A stretch of 6,845 nucleotides of DNA. Source: Thermoflexibacter sp. (GTDB lineage: Bacteria > Bacteroidota > Bacteroidia > Cytophagales > Thermoflexibacteraceae). The first letter of the stretch is position 1. Each line of letters begins with the position of its first letter. Positions 1 through 5,755 of this stretch are shown in pieces. Under the pieces are notes generated by a model, which made no database searches, was not told the origin of the DNA, and saw only the letters and a list, made by a program, of their open reading frames with translations. The position numbers and the translations under genes are program-made. The stretch covers positions 1 through 6,845 of the forward strand of contig JALOMS010000262.1 in the NCBI GenBank assembly GCA_025455345.1, in the 5' to 3' direction.

Positions 1-68
1 CCAATAAAAATGAGGTTAAGACAGCGTGGAGTAATTAATTATTTGCACAGCAAAAATATAGCCCAGAG

Positions 69-1775
69 GTGTTAAATAAAATAGCCCAAGTAGAGAATGG
101 CTTATTTACAAGGGTAATCATTGATGGTAAAACCCAAACTATTAATGATAAAATGAATCAATTAAATATTAGGGGATTGAGTATTGCCGTAGTGAACAAT
201 TATAAAATTGAGTGGACAAAAGGATATGGTTTTGCTGATGAACAAGCCAATAGAAAAGTAAATGAAAATACGCTCTTTCAAGCGGCTTCAATCAGTAAAT
301 CTTTAAATGCTTTGGGGGCGTTAAAGTTAGTACAAAATAATAAAATTGACATTTTTGCCGATATTAATACGCATTTAAAGTCTTGGCAATTTCCTTATGA
401 TAGTATTAGTAAAGAAAAAAAAATCACCTTAGCCAATTTACTTAGCCATACAGCAGGTTTAAGTGTACATGGATTTATGGGTTATGATAGAAATAGCAAC
501 ATACCTTTATTGACTGAAATATTAGATGGGAAATCCCCAAGTCAAAGTCCTGCAATTAGGTCATTAATTGAACCCAATAAAGTATTTGAGTACTCAGGGG
601 GAGGAACCACTATTTCACAACTTATGATAGAAGATGTTTCCAATCAACCATATCACAAGTTCATGCAGGAAAATGTTTTGAAGCCATTGAATATGAACAA
701 TAGCTTCTTCAATCAACCGCCACCCAATGATAAACTCAACCAACTGGCTACTGGGTATGATGCAGATGGAAACGAAATAAAAGGCAAATTTCATATATAT
801 CCTACACAAGCAGCAGCTGGATTATGGACTACACCCACTGATTTAGCAAAGTATATGATTGACATTCAACTTTCAATTAAAGGACAATCCAATAAAGTAG
901 TAAACAAAAATTTTGCATTACTGCATACTAATCGCTACTTAGAAAACGAAGATGTTACGATGGGTTCATTTAGGCAAGAACGAAACGGAGAAGCCTATTT
1001 TTTCCATGATGCAGCCAACGATGGTTTTCGTGGGCTGTATTTTGGTAGTATAGAAGGTGGAAATGGTATAGTAGTATTTGTAAACTCTGACGTTGGAGAT
1101 ATTATTTATGATTTGTTGAACACGGTTGCAAACGTTTATAATTGGAAAGGTTTTGATAAACCTGAAATGCTAAAAACAATCATCATTGATGCTGCCCAAG
1201 CCAAAAAGTATGAAGGAATATATACTTTCGAGGGTAAAATCGCTGAGGTAAATAGCAAGAAAGATGGTCTATATTACTGGACAGACGGCAGAGAGGCTAA
1301 GATGTATTTTACTACAATCACAGATTTTATAAACATTGAGTATCCATCAAAAAAGAAATTTGTATTTGACGATAAAGGAAATGTGGAAGGCTTCGAAAGA
1401 ATGATTAACGAGGAGAAATTTCCAAATGCAAAAAAAATAAATGAGGTAGATAGTTTGAGTGTAAATGAAGAAGAATTTAATAATTATGGAATGTATTTAT
1501 TAGAATCAAAAAGATTTGATGATGCTATTAAATACTTAACAAGAGGTTCTATTTTATTTCCGAACAGCCCCTATATCAAATTAAGAATAGGGCATACCTA
1601 TTTGTTCAAAAATGAAGTGAATAAAGCTATTGACCAATATAAAATTGCACTAAATAAGGCAGGTGATAACGTTAAAGATGTTCAACTTGTTTTACAAGAA
1701 AATTTTGAAAGGTTTTCTTTGTTAGGATTTGATGAAATGTTAATCAATAGGATTAAAAAAGAATTGAATCTTTAA
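69..1775 (+). CDS. Beta-lactamase-fold serine hydrolase with C-terminal TPR pair; secretion signal missing
   Basis: Seen: 568 residues from a GTG start. Residues about 15-350 match the serine beta-lactamase / class C penicillin-binding-protein-like hydrolase family (Pfam Beta-lactamase). The SxxK nucleophile motif is S74-I-S-K77, SHTAGL is at 126-131, the second motif is Y175-S-G (the YSGGG form common in this branch instead of YxN), and HDAANDGF at 313-320 stands where the third K/H-x-G motif is expected. Residues about 378-455 form a small beta-rich module beginning KKYEGIY, as often follows this domain. Residues about 466-534 look like two TPR units. Family knowledge: such proteins are normally exported and act as esterases, peptidases or amidases on envelope or peptide substrates; the substrate cannot be told here. 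Oddity: the open frame begins after a TAA at 36-38 and reads LFAQQKYSPE before the GTG, which looks like a signal-peptide end without its hydrophobic core. GTG is the only usual start before residue 29 (ATG at 153). The gene may be a 5'-damaged copy. Confidence 0.85.
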   Translation: MLNKIAQVENGLFTRVIIDGKTQTINDKMNQLNIRGLSIAVVNNYKIEWTKGYGFADEQANRKVNENTLFQAASISKSLNALGALKLVQNNKIDIFADINTHLKSWQFPYDSISKEKKITLANLLSHTAGLSVHGFMGYDRNSNIPLLTEILDGKSPSQSPAIRSLIEPNKVFEYSGGGTTISQLMIEDVSNQPYHKFMQENVLKPLNMNNSFFNQPPPNDKLNQLATGYDADGNEIKGKFHIYPTQAAAGLWTTPTDLAKYMIDIQLSIKGQSNKVVNKNFALLHTNRYLENEDVTMGSFRQERNGEAYFFHDAANDGFRGLYFGSIEGGNGIVVFVNSDVGDIIYDLLNTVANVYNWKGFDKPEMLKTIIIDAAQAKKYEGIYTFEGKIAEVNSKKDGLYYWTDGREAKMYFTTITDFINIEYPSKKKFVFDDKGNVEGFERMINEEKFPNAKKINEVDSLSVNEEEFNNYGMYLLESKRFDDAIKYLTRGSILFPNSPYIKLRIGHTYLFKNEVNKAIDQYKIALNKAGDNVKDVQLVLQENFERFSLLGFDEMLINRIKKELNL

Positions 1776-1830
1776 TTTAGAATATTAATATAAAAGAATA
1801 TACGTATTAGCATACTTAATTATACAAAAG

Positions 1831-1997
1831 TTGAGTAGCCTTTTTGTTGAATGCAATAAAGGAAGCCTCTTGGTTGAAGCAACAGACAAAGACAAATTCA
1901 AATTTGAAAGAGCAGGGGCAGAATTTGAATTTAATTCTATTGAAAAACAATGATTTTAATCCAGCCAGGTGGGAAAATTAATTTTACAAAAGAATAA
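1831..1997 (+). pseudogene. Frameshifted C-terminal remnant of a lost gene, possibly a second serine hydrolase
   Basis: Seen: one frame, open from 1789 to the TGA at 1951-1953, has no usable start but reads like protein from about 1831: LFVECNKGSLLVEATD, then KDKFKFERAGAEFEFNSIEKQ. Switching frame by one base at 1950 continues naturally as MILIQPGGKINFTKE and stops with TAA at 1995-1997. A single lost A in the A-rich tract before 1951 would therefore join the two parts. Inference from memory of the family: the pattern KFKF..AG...EF......QM.L.Q.GG...FTKE resembles the extreme C-terminal beta module of many Bacteroidota beta-lactamase-fold hydrolases, which would make this the tail of a deleted paralogue of the upstream gene. 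The family assignment is moderate; the coding-remnant reading is stronger because both frames give plausible sequence meeting at one point. Confidence 0.55.
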
Positions 1998-2026
1998 AAA
2001 CAGCACCCAAAGCAGGTTGGCTTTTT
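1996..2026 (+). terminator. Weak rho-independent terminator candidate after the remnant
   Basis: AGC-ACC (2002-2007) can pair with GGT-TG-GCT (2015-2022), with a two-base bulge and a seven-base loop, followed by T2022-T2026. A run of A sits on the 5' side (1996-2000). An alternative fold pairs AAAGC (2009-2013) with GCTTT (2020-2024). It begins at the stop codon of the remnant, which is where a terminator of the lost gene should be. The stem is short, so confidence is low to moderate. Confidence 0.35.
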
Positions 2027-2166
2027 AAAGCACAAGTCTAAAAAGTGTTTGGTAATTGATTTTCAAATACTTATAAACACGATGAAAAGAGAGCCAACCA
2101 TAATATGTATTACTCATTCTAAAATCATTTGTCCATTATCTAAAATCAATATAATTTCTTAATAAT
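2027..2166. other. A/T-rich upstream region of the YceI lipoprotein gene
   Basis: No coding signal is seen here. AAGTGTTTG (2043-2051) and CAAATACTT (2064-2072) can form a nine-pair stem with one G-U and a 12-base loop. AGCCAACC (2092-2099) is the exact reverse complement of GGTTGGCT (2015-2022) in the preceding terminator candidate. A TTG at 2129-2131 followed 18 bases later by TATAATTTC (2150-2158) is a loose match to the Bacteroidota -33/-7 promoter pattern (TTG / TAnnTTTG). It would leave only a very short leader before the ATG, so the promoter call is tentative. Confidence 0.3.
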
Positions 2167-3255
2167 ATGAACAATAAAATATTGATAATTAACTACTTAA
2201 TCTTAATGATTGCTCTTTTGCCTTTCAGTTGCCAAGCACCTGCCAAAGAGGAAAATAAAAATAATACAGAGGCAAGCCCTTTATCTTCCCAGGTTGGGAA
2301 TGAAAAATATGTGATAAATACAAAGGAAAGCGTGATAACATGGAAAGGCTCTATGCTCATCAGTACAGATAGCCACACTGGGTATGTATCTCTGACCAAA
2401 GGAGAACTCATGCTTGAAAACGGTCAGCTTGTGGGCGGCGCAGTTGAAATCGACATGAATACCATTACAGATGAAGTCCATGGAAGTGATAATGGACTTG
2501 TGGAGCATTTAAAAGACGCTGATTTTTTTGATGTAAAGAAATTTCCCCTTTCTACCATCGCCATCACCAAATTTCCATCAGAGAAAGGTGAGCATAGAGT
2601 TGCGGGGAATTTAACGATTAAAGGTATCACGCGCCCAGTTACTTTTCCTGCCAAAATGGAAGTAAAAAACGGAATATTCAAAGCAGATGGCAAATTAGTC
2701 ATTAACAGAACACATTGGGGGATTCATTATAACTCAGCAACGCTCGGCTTCTTGGATAATTTAGCAGATAAAGCTATTTCAGATTCCGTTAAGTTTCATA
2801 TAAAAATTGTAGCAAAAAAGCCTCTCTCTACTGCTGAAAGGGAAGCCGAAAGGAAAAAATGGGAAGCTACCCCTGATGGTATATTTTACAAAAAATGGGA
2901 AGAATCTCCCGCAGGTAAAAAAGTGTATGCTAATGAAGCCAAAATAAGGGAGTCCATTAGGGATTCTACCAATATGGAAGGGTTTGTAACCTCTCTTTCT
3001 CTTCCACAAGGCGCAAGATTAGGTTTCGGAGTGATGGTCAGGATTAATGGAGATGATTATATTCTTGCTTTTGGGATAGAAGAGTCTAATGAATTTGAGC
3101 AATTACGTAGCCTGAAAGTGAATGACAAAATCATGATAAAAAGCCGTAACGTATCGCACGCACCCAAGTATGCCTACCCAATCGTAGCGGGCGACTATGT
3201 AGAACGAGATAGTAAAATAATTTATAAGCGTGTCCCTCGCAAAGGTGGTTGCTAA
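2167..3255 (+). CDS. YceI-domain lipoprotein with an unrecognised C-terminal extension
   Basis: Seen: 362 residues. An N-terminal hydrophobic stretch (5-20) ends at C22 in LLPFSCQAP, a lipoprotein-type signal of the kind seen in Bacteroidota, followed by a polar linker to about 45. Residues about 47-216 match the YceI family (Pfam PF04264), a lipocalin-like beta-barrel: ADFFDVKKFPLSTI at 118-131, AGNLTIKGITRPVTF at 146-160 and NRTHWGIHYNS at 180-190. Family knowledge: structurally studied YceI proteins bind isoprenoid-type lipids in the periplasm; the physiological role is often unknown. Residues about 222-265 are charged and helical-looking, with a doubled KKWE[AE][TS]P[DA]G unit at 230-238 and 242-250. 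Residues about 270-356 form a beta-rich module (GFGVMVRINGDDYILAFG, then LKVNDKIMIKSR, then GDYVERDSKIIYKR), possibly OB- or SH3-like; I do not recognise it. Typical YceI proteins end near the barrel, so the extension of about 140 residues is unusual. Flanking gaps of 391 and 195 bases suggest a separate transcription unit. Confidence 0.9.
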   Translation: MNNKILIINYLILMIALLPFSCQAPAKEENKNNTEASPLSSQVGNEKYVINTKESVITWKGSMLISTDSHTGYVSLTKGELMLENGQLVGGAVEIDMNTITDEVHGSDNGLVEHLKDADFFDVKKFPLSTIAITKFPSEKGEHRVAGNLTIKGITRPVTFPAKMEVKNGIFKADGKLVINRTHWGIHYNSATLGFLDNLADKAISDSVKFHIKIVAKKPLSTAEREAERKKWEATPDGIFYKKWEESPAGKKVYANEAKIRESIRDSTNMEGFVTSLSLPQGARLGFGVMVRINGDDYILAFGIEESNEFEQLRSLKVNDKIMIKSRNVSHAPKYAYPIVAGDYVERDSKIIYKRVPRKGGC

Positions 3256-3301
3256 ATAAATAAATAGACATCTTTCTTAATTTAACGTATTGATTTTTAA
3301 C

Positions 3302-3325
3302 CACTAAGACACTAAATCACGAAGG
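3302..3325. repeat. Three tandem degenerate 8-base units, CAC(T/G)AARN-like
   Basis: CACTAAGA (3302-3309), CACTAAAT (3310-3317) and CACGAAGG (3318-3325) follow each other without gaps. They lie between the YceI gene and the twin-hairpin leader of the first propeller gene, and no such array precedes the second propeller gene. From memory, similar CACNAAGA-type strings occur in intergenic DNA of many bacteria, but the role is not established here. Confidence 0.45.
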
Positions 3326-3348
3326 AATTTGAAAAATACATAAAAATA

Positions 3349-3450
3349 AACCCAACTGAATCAAGGTTAAGCCTTGAATCTTTTTTAGGCACAAGCGTTA
3401 CGCCTGTACCAGCAGGATATTTTTCAAAATAAAAACACAAAATACGAATA
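3349..3450 (+). repeat. Twin-hairpin leader element, copy A
   Basis: This 102-base stretch aligns along its whole length with 4513-4617 and ends exactly at the ATG of the first propeller gene. Hairpin 1 pairs TCAAGG (3361-3366) with CCTTGA (3372-3377) and is followed by T3381-T3386, like an intrinsic terminator. Hairpin 2 pairs ACAAGCG (3391-3397) with CGCCTGT (3401-3407) around a TTA loop, with one mismatch and flanking GG/CC pairs. It could be a terminator for the YceI gene (105 bases downstream of its stop), a 5' leader with a regulatory role, or a dispersed palindromic element copied along with the gene. Confidence 0.75.
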
Positions 3451-4491
3451 ATGAAACAAATAAAATATATTTTCATTCTATTGCAAGGATTGGTTTTCTT
3501 TACTCCCTGCAACGGACAGGTACAGTCAAACCTGCCAACACAAAACTCAGGTCAGATGAAACTCATCAAGACACAAAGCAAAAACGTAGGCGACAATGTG
3601 CATTGTGGTTTGCAAGACAGAAAGGGAAATCTTTGGTTTGCTACCACAGCCGATGGCGTTTTTCGCTATGACGGAAAGTCTTTTACCCATTTCACCACCA
3701 AAGATGGACTGAATAGCAATGGCATTTTTGCAATTTATGAAGATAAAAAAGGGAATATTTGGTTCGGAACAGATAAAGGGTTATGTCGCTATGATGGGAA
3801 AACATTTACTCCTATTCCTGTATCAACGGTCAATACAGATTACATAGACCATTTTACCAATAAGCCAACCACCACTATTTTTGTGAATAGCATTTTAGAG
3901 GACAAAAATGGAATATTTTGGTTTGGGGCTGAAAATGGCGTTTATTGCTATGATGGCAAGATATTTACCCGTTTTTTAGACAACCCAAACCTTGCTAATC
4001 CCACTCAATTTGACCCTAAATTGGTGCTGTGCATGATAGAAGACAAAAAAGGGAATATTTGGTTTACGACCAGAGCAGAAGGCATTTATTGCTTTGATGG
4101 TAAAACTTTGTTCAACTACAAACCCAATAATGAATCATGGTTTCGTGGACTTTTAGACGACAAAGACGGAAACATTTGGATAGGTAGAAGGGAAAAAGGC
4201 GTTTGTCGATATGATGGAAAAACGTTTACGAATGTATTGCAAAACGGTAGTTTTGATTCGTGTACAGTCAACGAAATTACGCAAGATACCAAAGGGAATA
4301 TTTGGTTTGCTACCGAAGGAGTTTGGCGTTATGATGGCAAAACCTTTGAAAATATCTCAAAGAAAAATGATTTGCGCCATGACGGTACTTGGTTTGTCTT
4401 AGAAGATAAATCAGGCAATTTTTGGATAGGTACAAGGGAAACTGGTTTGTATCGCTATGATGGAAAAACCTTTACCCGCTTTTCGGAATAA
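3451..4491 (+). CDS. Stand-alone seven-bladed propeller lipoprotein (two-component-regulator propeller repeats), paralogue 1
   Basis: Seen: 346 residues. The N-terminus MKQIKYIFIL...FFTPC20 is a signal peptide ending in a lipoprotein-type cysteine; the -1 Pro is poor, so plain secretion is possible. Seven repeats with consensus EDKxGNIWFGTxxGVYRYDGKTFT start near residues 50, 92, 146, 193, 232, 274 and 313. They match the regulator propeller repeat (Pfam Reg_prop, PF07494), and seven make one closed beta-propeller. Family knowledge: these repeats form the periplasmic sensor half of hybrid two-component systems, usually with a Y_Y_Y domain, membrane helix and histidine kinase. None of these is present, and the protein ends with the last blade (RYDGKTFTRFSE). 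Inference: an envelope-anchored ligand- or protein-binding module, partner unknown. It has eight cysteines, several just before the YDGK turn (C112, C166, C214, C252). The next gene is a paralogue preceded by the same leader, so a tandem duplication is likely. Confidence 0.88.
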   Translation: MKQIKYIFILLQGLVFFTPCNGQVQSNLPTQNSGQMKLIKTQSKNVGDNVHCGLQDRKGNLWFATTADGVFRYDGKSFTHFTTKDGLNSNGIFAIYEDKKGNIWFGTDKGLCRYDGKTFTPIPVSTVNTDYIDHFTNKPTTTIFVNSILEDKNGIFWFGAENGVYCYDGKIFTRFLDNPNLANPTQFDPKLVLCMIEDKKGNIWFTTRAEGIYCFDGKTLFNYKPNNESWFRGLLDDKDGNIWIGRREKGVCRYDGKTFTNVLQNGSFDSCTVNEITQDTKGNIWFATEGVWRYDGKTFENISKKNDLRHDGTWFVLEDKSGNFWIGTRETGLYRYDGKTFTRFSE

Positions 4492-4512
4492 AAATATAAA
4501 AAACTAATAATG

Positions 4513-4617
4513 AACCCGACTGGTTCAAGGCTTAGCCTTGAATCTTTTTTAGGTACAAGCGTTACGCTTGTATTAGTAGGAGAGGCTTTTTTTAAATAAA
4601 CACACAAAATGCTAATA
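4513..4617 (+). repeat. Twin-hairpin leader element, copy B
   Basis: This is the second copy of the element at 3349-3450, again ending at the start codon of a propeller gene. Both hairpins are perfect here: TTCAAGGC (4524-4531) with GCCTTGAA (4535-4542), and TACAAGCG (4554-4561) with CGCTTGTA (4565-4572), each with a TTA loop. The two stems share the pattern TNCAAGSS-TTA-SSCTTGNA and differ by paired substitutions (T-A for A-T, GC for CG), which indicates conserved pairing. The copies diverge mostly after the second hairpin, where copy A has CCAGCAGG and copy B has TTAGTAGG. Confidence 0.8.
4524..4550 (+). terminator. Rho-independent terminator candidate of the first propeller gene
   Basis: A perfect eight-pair stem with a TTA loop (4524-4542) is followed by TC and six T (4545-4550), 33 bases after the stop codon at 4491. 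Form and position fit an intrinsic terminator, although the structure also belongs to the repeated leader element, so termination could instead be part of leader control of the next gene. Confidence 0.55.
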
Positions 4618-5682
4618 ATGAAACAAATACAATACATTTTTATTCTATGGCAGGGCTTAGTCTTCTTGATTTCTTCTTGCAATGGACAGGTAAACACAAA
4701 TACTGCTAACCCAAGCCCAACAGTCATCAAAAACTTTAAAGCAGTAGGTTTAGCTCCCGATTTTGATACGACCTTAGTCAGTCAATACATCAGAGCCATT
4801 TTTCAAGATTCAAAGGGAAATTTATGGTTCGGGACTTTGGGCGAAGGCGTAGTGAGATATGATAAAAAAACGCTGAGATACTTTGCTAATTCTGAGGGTT
4901 TTATTTCCCAAAGTGTATTTGCGATTAATGAGGATAAAACGGGTAATATGTGGATTGGGACTGACCAAGGCGTGTATAAATATGATGGAGCAACATTTAG
5001 AAATTATAATGAAAAAGATGGGCTAAATCATCTTGATATAAGTCGGAGGAGTATTCTTGTGGATAGATTGGGTAGAATTTGGGTAGGCACTCACGGAGGT
5101 GTCTATCAATATGACCCCTTTGCTGATAAAGCTGGTAGCAAGTGTTTCTCCTTGTTTTCTTTGTTGGGAACGGTAAATGTGGCTGGAATGATGGAAGACA
5201 AAAGTGGTAATATTTGGATTGCTACCTCAGACAAAGGTGTTTTCCGCTATGATGGAAAAACAATATTAAACTTCAATGAAAAAGAAGATTTGGGCGAAAA
5301 CTATGCAGGTGGAATAGCACAGGACAAAGCTGGCAATATGTGGTTTACCATGAAAAACGGCATTTGTAAATATGACGGCAAGGCTTTTACAAAATATACA
5401 CCCAAAGATGGCTTAGGTGGCACTGAGTTTTGGGGAATCATTATAGAACAGTCAGGTATCATTTGGGTTACGGCAAGAGGGGCTACTACTCGATTTGACC
5501 CTTCCGTTCCCTTGCCAAATCCAAAAGCATTTACGGTTTTTACACCCGCTAACGGTCTTAATTGCTGCGTTCAAAGTATGTTTCAAGACAAGTCAGGAAA
5601 TATGTGGTGGGGTGCAGGGGCTGGGCTTTACCGCTTTGATGGCAAGGGCTTTTATCAAGTGAAAAAGAAGGGACCTTGGTAG
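4618..5682 (+). CDS. Stand-alone seven-bladed propeller lipoprotein (two-component-regulator propeller repeats), paralogue 2
   Basis: Seen: 354 residues from the ATG at 4618. An upstream in-frame ATG (4609) would add MLI, but the aligned leader of the first propeller gene lacks it, while MKQI[KQ]YIFIL is shared, so 4618 is preferred. The signal peptide ends in LISSC21, a good lipobox, then NGQV as in paralogue 1. Seven propeller repeats (Reg_prop, PF07494) start near residues 60, 102, 145, 189, 231, 273 and 320. Blades 3 and 6 are the most divergent (YDPFADKAG and FDPSVPLPN loops replace YDGKTF). There is no kinase, Y_Y_Y or membrane helix after the signal, so the protein should be a single surface- or periplasm-facing propeller. 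Outside the signal peptide and repeat consensus the paralogues differ widely, so they probably bind different partners. It converges with the methyltransferase gene, 73 bases apart. Confidence 0.88.
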   Translation: MKQIQYIFILWQGLVFLISSCNGQVNTNTANPSPTVIKNFKAVGLAPDFDTTLVSQYIRAIFQDSKGNLWFGTLGEGVVRYDKKTLRYFANSEGFISQSVFAINEDKTGNMWIGTDQGVYKYDGATFRNYNEKDGLNHLDISRRSILVDRLGRIWVGTHGGVYQYDPFADKAGSKCFSLFSLLGTVNVAGMMEDKSGNIWIATSDKGVFRYDGKTILNFNEKEDLGENYAGGIAQDKAGNMWFTMKNGICKYDGKAFTKYTPKDGLGGTEFWGIIIEQSGIIWVTARGATTRFDPSVPLPNPKAFTVFTPANGLNCCVQSMFQDKSGNMWWGAGAGLYRFDGKGFYQVKKKGPW

Positions 5683-5698
5683 GATTGGGCAAGAGGGT

Positions 5699-5739
5699 AA
5701 AAATGGTAAATGCCTGACAATTTTTATAGAAAATTTACC
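5699..5739 (-). terminator. Possible terminator of the methyltransferase gene
   Basis: On the minus strand GGTAAAT (5739-5733) can pair with ATTTACC (5711-5705) across a 21-base loop that itself contains a TTTT/AAAA pairing. The 3' arm is followed by A and five T (5704-5699). It lies 17 bases beyond the stop at 5756, in the gap between converging genes. The stem is A/T-rich and the loop long, so this is a weak call. Confidence 0.3.
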
Positions 5740-5755
5740 CAAGTCCAGCAGATTT

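Noticed and set aside
10..75. Short frame from ATG at 10 to TAA at 73-75, overlapping the start of the serine hydrolase
   Set aside because: It encodes 21 residues (MRLRQRGVIN...) with no hydrophobic core. It cannot be a signal peptide even if joined to the hydrolase by a frameshift, and nothing else supports it as a gene.
3418..3425. TATTTTTC as a Bacteroidota -7 box (TAnnTTTG) for the first propeller gene
   Set aside because: The last base does not fit, no TTG lies at the right distance upstream, and the second copy of the leader lacks the sequence.
4609..4617. Earlier ATG giving MLI before the second propeller protein
   Set aside because: The aligned leader of the first propeller gene has no ATG there, while the ATG at 4618 and the following MKQI residues are conserved between the paralogues.
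3349..4617. The paired leader repeats as a CRISPR array or transposon ends
   Set aside because: There are only two copies, more than 1 kb apart with a gene between, and no spacers, transposase or target-site duplications are visible.
4455..4730. Minus-strand open frame across the second leader and signal peptide, with a similar one at 3312-3512
   Set aside because: Both are antisense to conserved signal-peptide codons and the hairpin leader. Their resemblance to each other comes from the duplicated DNA, not from selected protein sequence.
5695..5740. GGGTAAA (5695-5701) with TTTACCC (5734-5740) as a plus-strand terminator for the second propeller gene
   Set aside because: The loop would be 32 bases and no T-run follows the 3' arm on the plus strand; only the minus-strand reading has a T-run.
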